Positions 27,199 to 41,708 are shown, numbered from the stretch's first letter. The stretch is DNA of 64,000 bases from Planococcus antarcticus DSM 14505 (GCF_001687565.2 NZ_CP016534.2:1244501-1308500); one strand, 5' to 3'. Notes: generated by a model from the sequence alone, not told the origin. Numbers and translations are program-made.

Positions 27199-28392
27199 AT
27201 GACACAAACACAAACTATCATCGAACAAACAGAAAAATACGGAGCGAACAATTATCATCCGCTGCCGATCGTTATTACAGAAGCGGAAGGCGTTTGGGTA
27301 AAAGATCCAGAAGGCAATAAATTCATGGATATGCTGTCAGCTTATTCAGCTGTCAATCAGGGACATCGTCATCCGAAGATCATTCAGGCGTTGAAAGACC
27401 AAGCAGACCGCGTTACCTTAACTTCACGTGCTTTCCATAATGATAAATTGGCTCCTTGGTATCAAATGATCTGCGATATTTCCGGCAAGGAGATGGCGTT
27501 GCCGATGAATACAGGCGCTGAAGCTGTAGAGACAGCCATAAAAGCAGCTCGCCGCTGGGCTTATGACGTCAAAGGCGTTGCTGAAAACCAGGCAGAAATC
27601 ATAGCCTGTGAAGGAAACTTCCACGGTCGTACGATGACAGCTGTTTCATTATCCTCAGATCCTGAATACCGTAGAGGCTTCGGACCGATGCTTCCAGGCA
27701 TTAATGTAGTTGCTTTTGGTGATTTGGAAGCATTGAAAAATGCCATCACACCAAACACTGCTGCATTCTTGATCGAACCAATTCAAGGAGAAGCCGGAAT
27801 TATTATGCCTCCAAAAGGTTTCTTAAAAGCTGCTAGAGAACTTTGCCGTGAAAACAACGTGCTTTTCATTGCTGATGAAATCCAGTGTGGTCTTGCGCGA
27901 ACAGGTAAAATGTTCGCTTGTGAATGGGAAGATGTAAATCCAGATATGTATATTCTAGGAAAAGCGCTTGGCGGCGGCGTATTCCCGATCTCATGCGTCG
28001 TAGCAGACAAATCTGTTCTGGGTGTATTTAATCCGGGATCACACGGTTCTACTTTTGGTGGGAATCCACTAGCTTGTGCTGTTTCGGTAGCATCTCTAGA
28101 AGTATTGCTTGACGAAAAACTGTCTGAACGCTCTCAAGAGCTGGGTGAGTACTTTATGGAGAAATTGCGTGAAATCGATCATCCATCTGTGAAAGAAGTT
28201 AGAGGCCGTGGCTTATTCATCGGTATGGAATTGACTGAAGCAGCAAGACCTTATTGCGAGCAATTGAAAGAATTAGGCCTTTTGTGCAAAGAAACGCATG
28301 ACACGGTCATCCGTTTTGCCCCCCCATTAATCATTTCAAAAGAAGAATTGGATTGGGCAATCGAACGCATTCAAAAAGTATTTTCTAAATAA
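27199..28392 (+). CDS. rocD: Ornithine aminotransferase
   Basis: PLP enzyme of 397 residues converting ornithine and 2-oxoglutarate to glutamate-semialdehyde and glutamate. The class-III aminotransferase signature [19 protein letters not shown] and the PLP lysine in [12 protein letters not shown] are present; [11 protein letters not shown] follows. It supplies the substrate of RocA next door. Ribosome site AAAGGAGG. Confidence 0.95.
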   Translation: MTQTQTIIEQTEKYGANNYHPLPIVITEAEGVWVKDPEGNKFMDMLSAYSAVNQGHRHPKIIQALKDQADRVTLTSRAFHNDKLAPWYQMICDISGKEMALPMNTGAEAVETAIKAARRWAYDVKGVAENQAEIIACEGNFHGRTMTAVSLSSDPEYRRGFGPMLPGINVVAFGDLEALKNAITPNTAAFLIEPIQGEAGIIMPPKGFLKAARELCRENNVLFIADEIQCGLARTGKMFACEWEDVNPDMYILGKALGGGVFPISCVVADKSVLGVFNPGSHGSTFGGNPLACAVSVASLEVLLDEKLSERSQELGEYFMEKLREIDHPSVKEVRGRGLFIGMELTEAARPYCEQLKELGLLCKETHDTVIRFAPPLIISKEELDWAIERIQKVFSK

Positions 28393-28474
28393 CATCGGCA
28401 TGGCACATAATTCTTGACATGTGTTACACTAGATGCTGAGTAATTACTAAAATATAAAGAGGCGAACTAATACA

Positions 28475-29719
28475 ATGGCTGAAAACTTGAACTTGTTGAC
28501 GTCTACGCAGAATGTTATTAAAACTGCATTGGATAAGCTTGGATACGAAGATGCGATGTACGAACTTCTAAAAGAACCGATGCGGATTTTGGAAGTGCGC
28601 ATTCCGGTGCGTATGGATGATGGCAAAACAAAAGTCTTTACAGGTTACCGCGCTCAACACAGTGATGCGGTTGGACCGACAAAAGGTGGAGTCCGTTTTC
28701 ATCCGGATGTAAATCGCGATGAAGTCATTGCTTTATCAATGTGGATGACATTAAAATGTGGAATTGTGGAATTGCCTTACGGCGGAGCGAAGGGTGGCAT
28801 TATCTGCGATCCGCGTGAAATGTCCATGCACGAAATTGAGAAATTGAGTCGTGGCTATGTTCGCGCAATCAGCCAGATTGTCGGACCGAACAAAGATATT
28901 CCGGCACCTGATGTGTTCACCAACTCCCAGATTATGGCCTGGATGTACGATGAATACAGCAAACTCGATGAATTCAACTCTCCTGGTTTTATTACAGGAA
29001 AGCCAATTGTTCTTGGTGGATCTCAGGGCCGAGACAAAGCGACTGCACAAGGAGTGACCATCTGTATTAATGAAGCTGCAAAAAAACGCGGCCTCGATAT
29101 GCAGGGGGCACGCATTGTTATTCAAGGTTTCGGTAATGCAGGAAGCTTCCTGGCAAAGTTTCTCCATGACGCAGGAGCAAAAGTAGTCGGGATTTCGGAT
29201 GCATACGGTGCTCTTCACGATCCAGATGGCTTGGACATCGATTATTTGTTGGACCGCCGTGACAGTTTCGGTACGGTTACTACGTTATTTGATAACACCA
29301 TTACAAACAAAGAGTTGTTTGAACTGGATTGTGATATTCTGGTACCAGCAGCTATCGCAAATCAGATTACGGAAGAAAATGCCAATAACATCAAAGCTTC
29401 GATCGTTGTTGAAGCAGCGAATGGTCCAACGACAGCTGAAGCCACTAAGATGCTGACGGATCGTGGAATCCTTCTGGTTCCTGATGTTTTGGCAAGTTCT
29501 GGTGGAGTTACGGTTTCTTACTTTGAATGGGTGCAGAATAACCAAGGTTATTATTGGACACAGGAAGAAGTGGACGAGAAACTCAATAAAAAACTGGTTG
29601 ATGCATTTGAAAATGTCTACAACGTTGCCATTACACGCAATATCGATATGCGTTTAGCAGCTTATATGGTCGGCGCCCGCAGAACTGCTGAAGCTTCACG
29701 CTTCCGTGGATGGGTATAA
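28475..29719 (+). CDS. rocG: NAD-dependent glutamate dehydrogenase
   Basis: 414 residues. The catalytic block LPYGGAKGGIICDPREMS contains the active lysine, and VIQGFGNAGSFLAKFL is the nucleotide-binding motif. Deaminates glutamate made by RocA to 2-oxoglutarate and ammonia, feeding the TCA cycle. gudB-type annotation is equally possible from sequence alone; the roc context favours rocG. Upstream there is TTGACA at 28414, but no good -10 at standard spacing. Confidence 0.93.
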   Translation: MAENLNLLTSTQNVIKTALDKLGYEDAMYELLKEPMRILEVRIPVRMDDGKTKVFTGYRAQHSDAVGPTKGGVRFHPDVNRDEVIALSMWMTLKCGIVELPYGGAKGGIICDPREMSMHEIEKLSRGYVRAISQIVGPNKDIPAPDVFTNSQIMAWMYDEYSKLDEFNSPGFITGKPIVLGGSQGRDKATAQGVTICINEAAKKRGLDMQGARIVIQGFGNAGSFLAKFLHDAGAKVVGISDAYGALHDPDGLDIDYLLDRRDSFGTVTTLFDNTITNKELFELDCDILVPAAIANQITEENANNIKASIVVEAANGPTTAEATKMLTDRGILLVPDVLASSGGVTVSYFEWVQNNQGYYWTQEEVDEKLNKKLVDAFENVYNVAITRNIDMRLAAYMVGARRTAEASRFRGWV

Positions 29720-29727
29720 GACTCAAA

Positions 29728-29763
29728 GAAACCGCCTGGAGATTTTGATCCAGGCGGTTTTTC
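29728..29763 (+). terminator. Terminator after rocG
   Basis: AAACCGCCTGGA / TCCAGGCGGTTT stem, 8-base loop, then T run. Confidence 0.88.
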
Positions 29764-29831
29764 TATCTCAATCTTTTGCTTTTCTATGTAAGAAACATCA
29801 TACTATGATTTGAATAGAGGAGGATGATTGG

Positions 29832-30995
29832 ATGAATGCATTTTCATTTTATAACCCGGTAAAACTTATTTTCGGTGAAGGCCAGCTTCAAGCGATCAAG
29901 AAAGAATTACCGAAATTCGGCAAAAAAGTTTTACTTGTATATGGTGGAGGCAGCATTAAAAAGAATGGCCTTTACGATGAAGTTATTCAAACCTTAGCTG
30001 AAGCTAAGCTTGAAGTTTTCGAACTAGCCGGAGTGGAACCAAATCCACGGATCTCAACCGCGAAAAAAGGGATCGAAATCTGCAAAAAAGAAGGCATTGA
30101 TATGCTGTTAGCAGTTGGTGGCGGTTCGGTCATTGACTGCACTAAACTCATCGCATGTGGCGCCAAGTATGATGGAGATGCATGGGATTTAGTTTCCCGC
30201 AAAGCACAGCCGAAAGAAGCGTTGCCTTTCGGAACAGTTTTGACAATCGCCGCAACTGGTTCTGAAATGAATGCAGGTTCTGTAATCACCAACGAAGAAA
30301 CACAGGAAAAGTATGGCTGGGGAAGCCCATTGTCGTTTCCTCAATTCTCAATCCTAGATCCGACTTACACCTTATCGGTACCGGAAAACCACACGGTCTA
30401 TGGAATTGTTGACATGATGTCCCATATTTTCGAACAATATTTCAATGATGCTACTAGCACACCAGTGCAAGATCGGATGTGTGAAGGGGTCTTGAGTGCA
30501 GTTATCGAAACTGCACCGAAACTAATGAAGGATCTTCAAAGCTATGAGCATCGCGAAACCATTATGTTCGCTGGCACAATGGCTTTGAATAAATTTCTTG
30601 AAATGGGCTACAGAGGAGACTGGGGTTCACATAACATCGAACACGCGGTGTCTGCTGTTTACGACATTCCTCATGCTGGTGGATTGGCAATTCTTTTCCC
30701 GCAATGGATGCGCCATAATGTGAAAGTGAATCCTGGCCGCTTTGCTCAAATGGCGGTTCGTGTCTTTGATGTCGATCCGGCAGGTAAGTCGGAGTCTGAT
30801 GTCGCTTTCGAAGGCATCGATCGCTTATCAGCATTTTGGACTTCACTCGGAGCACCAACGCGGTTGGACTACTACGAAATCGATGATTCTAAAATCGACT
30901 TGATGGTCGAAAAAGCGGTGATTTATGGTGAATTTGGCAACTTTGCAAAATTAAAAGGCGAAGACGTTAAAGAAATTCTGCAGGCTTCTCTATAA
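29832..30995 (+). CDS. Iron-containing alcohol dehydrogenase (YugJ/BdhA-like)
   Basis: 387-residue group-III alcohol dehydrogenase, similar to NADH-dependent butanol dehydrogenases. The dinucleotide-binding [10 protein letters not shown], the [11 protein letters not shown] motif and the metal ligands ([11 protein letters not shown], then [20 protein letters not shown]) are all present. Probably reduces aldehydes with NAD(P)H; the physiological substrate is uncertain. AGGAGGA serves the ATG. Its terminator is split by the insertion sequence. Confidence 0.92.
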   Translation: MNAFSFYNPVKLIFGEGQLQAIKKELPKFGKKVLLVYGGGSIKKNGLYDEVIQTLAEAKLEVFELAGVEPNPRISTAKKGIEICKKEGIDMLLAVGGGSVIDCTKLIACGAKYDGDAWDLVSRKAQPKEALPFGTVLTIAATGSEMNAGSVITNEETQEKYGWGSPLSFPQFSILDPTYTLSVPENHTVYGIVDMMSHIFEQYFNDATSTPVQDRMCEGVLSAVIETAPKLMKDLQSYEHRETIMFAGTMALNKFLEMGYRGDWGSHNIEHAVSAVYDIPHAGGLAILFPQWMRHNVKVNPGRFAQMAVRVFDVDPAGKSESDVAFEGIDRLSAFWTSLGAPTRLDYYEIDDSKIDLMVEKAVIYGEFGNFAKLKGEDVKEILQASL

Positions 30996-30998
30996 AAT

Positions 30999-31013
30999 AG
31001 GCTCGACGCTAAG
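30999..31013 (+). terminator. Left half of an adh terminator split by the IS
   Basis: The left arm GGCTCGACGC at 31000-31009 and the right arm GCGCCGAGCC at 32722-32732 followed by T7 would form a 10-bp stem (one A-C mismatch) with loop TAA if the insertion sequence and the duplicated CGCTAAG are removed. Confidence 0.65.
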
Positions 31014-31063
31014 GAGGCCACTGAAAAACTTGCAATTTTTTTCTCATTTAGTAGTCGAATCAA

Positions 31064-31112
31064 AAAAGACGACGCCAATTCATTTTTTGAATTGTTGCGT
31101 CGTCTTTTTTAG
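31064..31112. terminator. Bidirectional hairpin inside the IS left end
   Basis: AAAAAAGACGACGC and GCGTCGTCTTTTTT form the lower stem, AATTCA/TGAATT the upper part. It terminates the transposase transcript. Confidence 0.8.
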
Positions 31113-32600
31113 GTTTTTTTGTCTTTTTTGGAGCCTTATTCGGCTTCTTTTTTTGTCCAGTAACTTCACAATTCGCTTCAGATTGACCGTGAAAATCGCC
31201 ATGGCACTTTGCATCTCCATGCCAAAGAGACCCGACGAAGATGCTACATCATAGCCGTGTCTGTGTTTCAGTTCGCTGTTTTTCGCTTCTATTTTATAGC
31301 GCTCTTTGGCTTTCTCTTTGAAATAGTCGCTTTCTTGAAACCTGGCTTGTTCAGTGTGCCCAGCTGACTTGATGCTCACAGAATAGCTTTTGCTTTTCGC
31401 GCCTTCTTTATAACACCATTCTTGGAAGGGGCAACGCCGGCATTTCTCCGTATCAAAATAGTAAGTATCCGTTTGGTTGGTGCCCACGCCTTTTTTTCCT
31501 TGGGGAGCTTTGTGGATGACTAGATGACCTGCCTTGCAGACGTACATGCCGGCATCTTTATTGAATTGAAGTTCATCTTCTTTTTTTCGAAAACCTTTTG
31601 TAACAGAGGGGTTCAACTTTGCTATCAGTTTCAATTCCTTTTCATTGGCGTATTCAATATTGGCTTTTTCGGAATAAGCGGCGTCACCGATGACGTTTTC
31701 AATGACCATACCGGTCTCCTTGCTTTTTTCGATTAATGTCTCCAGTTGCTTCCCGTCATTCTTCTTGCCGGTTGTTACGACAGCCGCTGTAATGATGCGT
31801 TCTTCACTCATCGCCAAATGGGTCTTATAGCCGAAAAAAGATGAGTCTGCTGATTTGTGACCCACTTTGGCATCTTCGTCTTTCGAGATGCGCAACTGTT
31901 CGAGATCGTCCGCCAATGTCTCTTTTAATAGATTCATTTTTTTCACGATCGGATATTCCCGAAGAATCTCTTCTTTTTCGATGACGTCGATCAATTTTCC
32001 GCAGTAGCTAATTTCATCTTCCAATTCATTCGTCGTTATTTTTGATGGGAACGTCATTTTCATCTTTTCATCAATTTGATAGATAGATTTCCGAAGCAGC
32101 CTCGCTTGATCTTCCAAGATCTCTTTGGGGGATTTCTAGTTATAGCGAGCTTTCGTTTGAGTAGCGTCGACAATAATGGACTTGCTTATGAGAATCCCTT
32201 TCTCGATGGCAATCTCCACTATTTTCCCAATAAGCAGATTTAAAAGAGCGACATCTTTCAGTCGCAGTCTGCGGAACTTCGTTAGCGAACTCGAATCAAT
32301 GGTGAAGTCTTCCGGAGCCATTTCCAGGAAATACTTGAGTGACAGATCGTAACGGGCCCGCTCGACAAGATCTTCATCCGATAAACGATGAAGGGATTTC
32401 AACAATAAGTACTTGAACATGCGGATGGGATGAATCACGTTCCATCCGTTATCCAGATAGTAGTTCGTGACCAGCTCTTCATAGACGAAAGAGAAATCGA
32501 TTAATTCGTTGATTTTACGCAATAGGTTATCTTTTGGCACGACTAAATCATAAATTTCCATAAAAGAACTGAGGTTCATCGTCTCTTGTCGCTGAATCAT
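31080..32600 (-). pseudogene. IS1182 transposase interrupted by one amber codon
   Basis: A DDE transposase of about 506 codons. The first part (32600-32136) has the N-terminal IS1182 domain (DSSSLTKFRRLRLKD, VDATQTKARYN); the second (32117-31080) has the catalytic remainder, including a SADSSFFGYKTHLA-like block, VIGDAAYSEKANI, a CRRCPFQEWC cysteine cluster and a C-terminal ELKHRHGYD...MQSAMAIFTVNLKRIV segment. Both are in the same frame, separated only by TAG at 32138-32136 where the family has Gln (KARYN-Q-KSP). CAG to TAG is a single transition. Otherwise no frameshift, so inactivation is recent, or the protein is made from two parts. Confidence 0.87.
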
Positions 32601-32704
32601 TGGACCACCCGTCTGTCTGTAGTAATTCCATTATAAAACAAAAAAAGGCACGATTCCTCAAAATTTATGAGAAATCATACCTTTTTTGAATTGAAGAGAC
32701 TTTT

Positions 32705-33727
32705 TCAGTGGCCTCGCGCTAAGCGCCGAGCCTTTTTTTGTTTATTTTTATCAAGTGATGCCGGACGTTTGCTCAGATGTTTCCATTGAGTTTGGCCGTC
32801 ATCTGCATCGAGAGAAACAATTACGTCATCGACGCTTGGTTGGCTAAGGATAATTTCTGCTAAGTGCTCCTGCAAAGCATCAGCTTGGGTGACATTTAAA
32901 TTTGGATCAACCTCAATTTTAGTTTCAACATGAAGAAATTCGCCTTCTTTAACAACTTCCAGTTCTTTAATGTCCCGAACGTCAGGATGTTCGCTTAATA
33001 TGTGCGCGATGTGGTTGACCATTTGTTCGTCTGTTTCGCCAATGGCTCCACGGGCATTATCCAAAAAGACTTTCCCAACAACGTATAGCATCATAAAGCC
33101 GATGGCGATAGATGCCGCGCCTTCGACTTGCAGGAGGCCTATGAAATGCGCGATCAGCACGGCAGTCAAAGCCAATAGGCCACCTGCAGTAGCCACTAGA
33201 TCTTCGAGAAACACCAATTTTGTTGCCGGCTTTGCTCGATCCAAATGCGTAAAACTAGTCGTCAGTGGAGCCATTGCGCCACCCTTCACACCAGCTTCAT
33301 GCAAAATTTCTTTGCCGGCTTTATAAAGAACGAAGAATTCAAGAATAATTGCAATAGATAATACCACAACACTGATGATGAAACCTTCTGCTTGAACAGG
33401 TTGAGTTAGTTGGTGCCATCCTTCGATGGCCGTTTCATATGCCATGATTCCGACGATCAGTACCGCACCAAGGAGAACGATGTTCAACAGACGCCCAAAA
33501 CCATTAGGGAATCGTTTAGTCGGTGCTTTCTTCGAGAGTGCTGAACCGATGAAAACAAAATATTGGTTGGCTGCATCGCCGATCGAGTGCATGGTTTCTG
33601 CAAACATGGCAACGTTCCCTGTAAGAGAGAATGCGACTCCTTTCATTATCGCGATAAATGTATTAATTATTGCTGCCGTCAAAGACGGTTTATTGCCATT
33701 TTTCAATAACCCAAAAAATTCCTTCAT
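32705..33727 (-). CDS. Cation diffusion facilitator family transporter
   Basis: 340-residue CDF exporter, probably for Zn2+, Mn2+ or Fe2+ in exchange for protons. About six transmembrane helices; the metal-site motif HSIGDAANQ in helix 2 and the C-terminal cytoplasmic domain (KELEVVKEGEFLHVETKIEVDPNLNV) are clear. The last codons, RLARGH and the TGA stop, lie in the end of the insertion sequence, so the natural C-terminus has been replaced. Catalytic parts are unaffected. Starts 257 bases... downstream gene mgtC-like is 17 bases upstream in transcription order, so the two may be co-transcribed. Confidence 0.9.
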   Translation of the reverse strand: MKEFFGLLKNGNKPSLTAAIINTFIAIMKGVAFSLTGNVAMFAETMHSIGDAANQYFVFIGSALSKKAPTKRFPNGFGRLLNIVLLGAVLIVGIMAYETAIEGWHQLTQPVQAEGFIISVVVLSIAIILEFFVLYKAGKEILHEAGVKGGAMAPLTTSFTHLDRAKPATKLVFLEDLVATAGGLLALTAVLIAHFIGLLQVEGAASIAIGFMMLYVVGKVFLDNARGAIGETDEQMVNHIAHILSEHPDVRDIKELEVVKEGEFLHVETKIEVDPNLNVTQADALQEHLAEIILSQPSVDDVIVSLDADDGQTQWKHLSKRPASLDKNKQKKARRLARGH

Positions 33728-33743
33728 AAAAATTCCTCCTCGA

Positions 33744-34472
33744 TCAAATCAGTTCAATTTCAACTTGCACAACTTTTTTCATATCTGATATTTCTTGGTA
33801 CAAATCGATTGTGTCTTTCTCATGAGAAAAAGACATGCGAATCGATAGTACGTGGAGCGAAGCGGAACTCTCCTTATCTGGATGGGTTATGGAAATGCTC
33901 TCGATAACCGATCCGCCTATTTTTAACTCATCTAACACCTCCCGGATAGCCGCTCGATCAGCAACAATCACTTTTAAATTTGCTTCCACCATCTTCAAAC
34001 GCTTTGGTCCGAACTTAAAGAGCAGGGGAGGCAGAGCTTCTATTCCAATTAGAACTAACAGAACTGCAGTCACTGCTTCAATATAGAAGCCGGCCGCAAC
34101 TGCAATACCGATTCCGCCAGCGCCCCAGATCATGGCGGCAGTCGTTAATCCGGAAATAGAATCATTGCCGCGCTTTAAAATAACTCCAGCTCCCAAAAAT
34201 CCGATACCTGAAACAATCTGTGCGGCGAGGCGCAGCGGATCCATCGTAATATTAACATTGTCATACTCGCTGCCTTGTGCAATATAAGCGGATTCAATCG
34301 AGATGATAGTTAACAGACAACTAAAAGTCGAAATGACCACGCTTGTCTTCAAACCGACTGGCTTTCTTTTTAGTTCCCTTTCTAGACCGATAACTAAACT
34401 CAAAAGAGCGGCTATAACAAGCTTGAAGAAAGTTTCATATGAAGAAATTTGCATTGCGCTGAAAAACTCCAT
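33744..34472 (-). CDS. MgtC/SapB family membrane protein
   Basis: 242 residues with four to five N-terminal transmembrane helices (SLVIGLERELKRKPVGLKT, QIVSGIGFLGAGVILKRG, GLTTAAMIWGAGGIGIAVAAG) and a cytoplasmic ACT-like C-terminal domain. Family members are linked to growth at low Mg2+ and modulation of ATP synthase, but biochemical role varies. The first ATG (34487) overlaps the ribosome site TGGAGG; ATG 34472 (MEFFSAM) is the better start. Confidence 0.88.
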   Translation of the reverse strand: MEFFSAMQISSYETFFKLVIAALLSLVIGLERELKRKPVGLKTSVVISTFSCLLTIISIESAYIAQGSEYDNVNITMDPLRLAAQIVSGIGFLGAGVILKRGNDSISGLTTAAMIWGAGGIGIAVAAGFYIEAVTAVLLVLIGIEALPPLLFKFGPKRLKMVEANLKVIVADRAAIREVLDELKIGGSVIESISITHPDKESSASLHVLSIRMSFSHEKDTIDLYQEISDMKKVVQVEIELI

Positions 34473-34575
34473 AAGGAAAACCTCCATTTATTTATCTTGT
34501 ATTGATTCCGCTTGGTGAAAGTGGCAAACTTATTATGTGCATTGTCGGTGATGTTGGAGAAGAAGAGGTGTTCGA

Positions 34576-35478
34576 ATGGAAAAACCGGCTATCCACCCGT
34601 ATATCCCTATTATAGTAGGAGTTTTCTCAGTAGCGTTGTCAGCCATCTTTGTAAAGATGACATCTGCTGATTCTGGAGTCACTGCTTTTTACCGTATGCT
34701 ATTCTCCATAGCGATTATGAGTCCGGTCTTCTTTATAAAATATACCCATGAAATCAAAAAGCTAAGCAAAAGGGATTGGATCTTCACTACCGTTGCCGGA
34801 GTATTTTTAGCTTTCCACTTTATCTTATGGTTTGAATCGTTGAATTATACATCGGTGGCCAGTTCAACGGTGCTTGTAACTCTGCAGCCTTTATTCGCTT
34901 TTGCAGGTACATATTTTTTCTTTAATGAAAAGCTTTCTAAAAAAGCACTCATTGCTGGGGCTGTTGCAATATCGGGTAGTGTGTTAATCGGCTATGGAGA
35001 TTTCAAAGTAAGTGGCAGTGCTTTGTATGGAGATCTGCTTGCTTTGATTGCCTGTGCATTAATAACGGCCTACTTGTTATTTGGGCAGGATGTCCGAAAG
35101 AGATTGTCATTAGTAACCTACACATTTGTGGTATATGGAGTCAGTACCATAACGTTATTCTTCTATATTTTATTCAAAGGAGAATCCTTCGGTCCGTATC
35201 CGGCATCTGAGTGGATGTGGTTTTTGTTATTGGCGCTCATTCCGAATTTGCTTGGGCATACTTTATTCAACTGGGCTTTGAAGTGGGTAAGCACTAATGT
35301 GATATCAATCGCAATACTTTTTGAACCGATAGGGGCTGCTGTATTAGCTTACTTTATACTTGGCGAGTATTTGAGTGTCTCTCAAATAGTAGGAGGAAGT
35401 ATAGTGCTGGCAGGGATCGCATTGTTTGTTGCAGACTACCAAAAAATTAAAATACGATTTTTAAAATTAAAGGCTTGA
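34576..35478 (+). CDS. EamA/DMT family transporter
   Basis: 300-residue membrane protein with ten transmembrane helices in two EamA repeats (about 10-145 and 155-290). Typical stretches: SVALSAIFVKMTSADSGVTAFYRML, then the second-repeat LFNWALKWVSTNVISIAILFEPIGAAVLAYF. A metabolite or drug exporter of unknown substrate. It precedes the rRNA promoter. Confidence 0.9.
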   Translation: MEKPAIHPYIPIIVGVFSVALSAIFVKMTSADSGVTAFYRMLFSIAIMSPVFFIKYTHEIKKLSKRDWIFTTVAGVFLAFHFILWFESLNYTSVASSTVLVTLQPLFAFAGTYFFFNEKLSKKALIAGAVAISGSVLIGYGDFKVSGSALYGDLLALIACALITAYLLFGQDVRKRLSLVTYTFVVYGVSTITLFFYILFKGESFGPYPASEWMWFLLLALIPNLLGHTLFNWALKWVSTNVISIAILFEPIGAAVLAYFILGEYLSVSQIVGGSIVLAGIALFVADYQKIKIRFLKLKA

Positions 35479-35548
35479 TTTTTTGCTTGTGGCGGTTTAT
35501 ATTTATATATGTCCTTAAAACAACTCGCGAAAATATTTTGAAATAGTA

Positions 35549-35577
35549 TTGACAGTGAGTTTGAAGTAAGGTATATT
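35549..35577 (+). promoter_or_regulatory. rRNA operon promoter
   Basis: TTGACA (35549-35554), 17-base spacer, TATATT (35572-35577). AT-rich sequence upstream (35500-35548) could act as an UP element. Confidence 0.8.
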
Positions 35578-35819
35578 AATCAAGTCGCCAATAAGCGCGG
35601 CAAACAAACTGAACCTTGAAAACTGAACAGCAAAACGTCAACGAAAGACGTCACGAGCACTTCGGTGCGAGAACGGCTTTTGCGAAGGTTGCCACCGGCA
35701 ATTGGAGCAGAGTTGTTCATCTACTCGGTGTTCGTGACTACAACTTACTGATCAGCTTTGTGCAGATCAAGCCATCTTCGGATGGTGCCAGCAACAACTA
35801 GAGCAGTCAAATGTTCTCT
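35578..35819 (+). other. rRNA leader with 16S processing stem, left arm
   Basis: The leader contains AACCTTGAAAACTGAACAGC and AAAACGTCAAC (about 35612-35641), which pair with GTTGACGTTTT and GTTCAGTTTTGAAGGTT at about 37407-37437 beyond the 16S gene, forming the long RNase III stalk. A short hairpin GAGCAC-TTCG-GTGC lies at about 35655-35671. No coding gene is seen. Confidence 0.7.
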
Positions 35820-40502
<4,683 letters not shown>

Positions 40503-40642
40503 AACAATGTATCATGAAGGAATTTCAATGGGTCAATGTCGTTTATCCAGTTTTGAAAGAATAAGGAAAAGTTTTTTTATGAAAAAGCTTGTAAAAACCT
40601 GTGAGATTGGTATAATCAATCTTGTCTTTCAAAACCAAATAG

Positions 40643-40758
40643 TCCAGTGATGATGGCAAAGAGGCCACACCCGTTCCCATCCCGAACACGGCAGTTAAGC
40701 TCTTTTGCGCTGATGGTAGTTGGGGGTTTCCCCCTGTGAGAGTAAGACGTCGCTGGGC
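40643..40758 (+). rRNA. 5S ribosomal RNA
   Basis: 116 bases; CCAGTGATG at the 5' end pairs with CGTCGCTGGG at the 3' end, and the internal CACACCCGTTCCCATCCCGAAC and GGGGGTTTCCCCCTGTGAGAGTA regions (in part) are standard 5S features. Confidence 0.93.
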
Positions 40759-40768
40759 AATACTTATC

Positions 40769-40844
40769 GGAGGATTAGCTCAGCTGGGAGAGCATCTGCC
40801 TTACAAGCAGAGGGTCGGCGGTTCGATCCCGTCATCCTCCACCA
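40769..40844 (+). tRNA. tRNA-Val(TAC)
   Basis: Cloverleaf with anticodon TAC, GGTTCGATCCC T-arm and encoded CCA; first of 20 tRNA genes in the cluster. Confidence 0.97.
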
Positions 40845-40855
40845 TTTTTTCTTTC

Positions 40856-40931
<76 letters not shown>

Positions 40932-40942
40932 CTCATGTAAAT

Positions 40943-41018
40943 GAGCCATTAGCTCAGCTGGTAGAGCATCTGACTTTTAATCAGAGGGTCGAAGGTTCGA
41001 ATCCTTCATGGCTCACCA
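40943..41018 (+). tRNA. tRNA-Lys(TTT)
   Basis: Acceptor GAGCCAT/ATGGCTC, anticodon TTT, encoded CCA. Confidence 0.97.
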
Positions 41019-41039
41019 TTTTAATTGAATCATTGCCAC

Positions 41040-41124
41040 GCGGGTGTGGCGGAACTGGCAGACGCACTAGACTTAGGATCTAGCGCCTTCGGGCGTGGGG
41101 GTTCGACTCCCTTCACCCGCACCA
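41040..41124 (+). tRNA. tRNA-Leu(TAG)
   Basis: Class II tRNA of 85 bases with long variable arm, anticodon TAG, encoded CCA. Confidence 0.97.
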
Positions 41125-41129
41125 TTTTT

Positions 41130-41204
41130 GCGGAAGTAGTTCAGTGGTAGAACGCCACCTTGCCAAGGTGGAGGTCGCGAGTTCGAACCTCGTCTTCCGC
41201 TCCA
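41130..41204 (+). tRNA. tRNA-Gly(GCC)
   Basis: Acceptor GCGGAAG/CTTCCGC, anticodon GCC, encoded CCA. Confidence 0.97.
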
Positions 41205-41234
41205 TATTTTTTTTGCACATTATACCGACCCTTA

Positions 41235-41323
41235 GCCGGGGTGGCGGAACTGGCAGACGCACAGGACTTAAAATCCTGCGGTAGGTGACTACCGTACCGG
41301 TTCGATTCCGGTCCTCGGCACCA
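41235..41323 (+). tRNA. tRNA-Leu(TAA)
   Basis: Class II tRNA of 89 bases, anticodon TAA, encoded CCA. Confidence 0.97.
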
Positions 41324-41352
41324 TTTATGCAAACCAGATGAATCCCTTATAT

Positions 41353-41429
41353 GCGCCCGTAGCTCAATTGGATAGAGTACTTGACTACGAATCAAGCGGT
41401 TAGAGGTTCGAGTCCTCTCGGGCGCACCA
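41353..41429 (+). tRNA. tRNA-Arg(ACG)
   Basis: Acceptor GCGCCCG/CGGGCGC, anticodon ACG (A34 edited to inosine in bacteria), encoded CCA. Confidence 0.97.
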
Positions 41430-41454
41430 TATTTTTACACTCAGCAACTCAGTT

Positions 41455-41531
41455 CGGGAAGTAGCTCAGCTTGGTAGAGCACTTGGTTTGGGACCAAGGG
41501 GTCGCAGGTTCGAATCCTGTCTTCCCGACCA
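41455..41531 (+). tRNA. tRNA-Pro(TGG)
   Basis: Acceptor CGGGAAG/CTTCCCG, anticodon TGG, encoded CCA. Confidence 0.97.
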
Positions 41532-41537
41532 AACAAT

Positions 41538-41613
41538 GGGGCCTTAGCTCAGCTGGGAGAGCGCCTGCCTTGCACGCAGGAGGTCAGCGGTTCGATCCCG
41601 CTAGGCTCCACCA
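41538..41613 (+). tRNA. tRNA-Ala(TGC)
   Basis: Acceptor GGGGCCT/AGGCTCC with a G-U at position 3, the identity element G3-U70 of alanine tRNA; anticodon TGC; encoded CCA. Confidence 0.97.
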
Positions 41614-41634
41614 ACTTATCACATTAAAAATCTC

Positions 41635-41708
41635 GGCGGCGTAGCTCAGCTGGCTAGAGCGTACGGTTCATACCCGTGAGGTCGGGGGTTCGATCCCCTC
41701 TGCCGCCA
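41635..41708 (+). tRNA. tRNA-Met(CAT), elongator, no encoded CCA
   Basis: Acceptor GGCGGCG/TGCCGCC (last pair G-T), anticodon CAT, body like the Bacillus elongator tRNA-Met. After the discriminator A the sequence is CTTTTTT, so CCA must be added by nucleotidyltransferase, unlike most of its neighbours. Confidence 0.93.

Larger units (their letters stand above)
31014..32716 (-). mobile_element. IS1182-family insertion sequence
   Basis: The element is bounded by inverted repeats GAGGCCACTGAAAAA at 31014-31028 and its complement at 32701-32715. CGCTAAG is found immediately outside both ends (31007-31013 and 32717-32723) and is read as a 7-bp target duplication. One transposase frame runs on the minus strand. 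Strong hairpins lie just inside both ends (31064-31112 and about 32640-32690), which would shield it from outside transcription. Confidence 0.88.

Noticed and set aside
28395-28420. TGGCAC followed by TTGACA before rocG, resembling a sigma-54 promoter
   Set aside because: The second element is TTGA and spacing is 7, not TTGC at 5.
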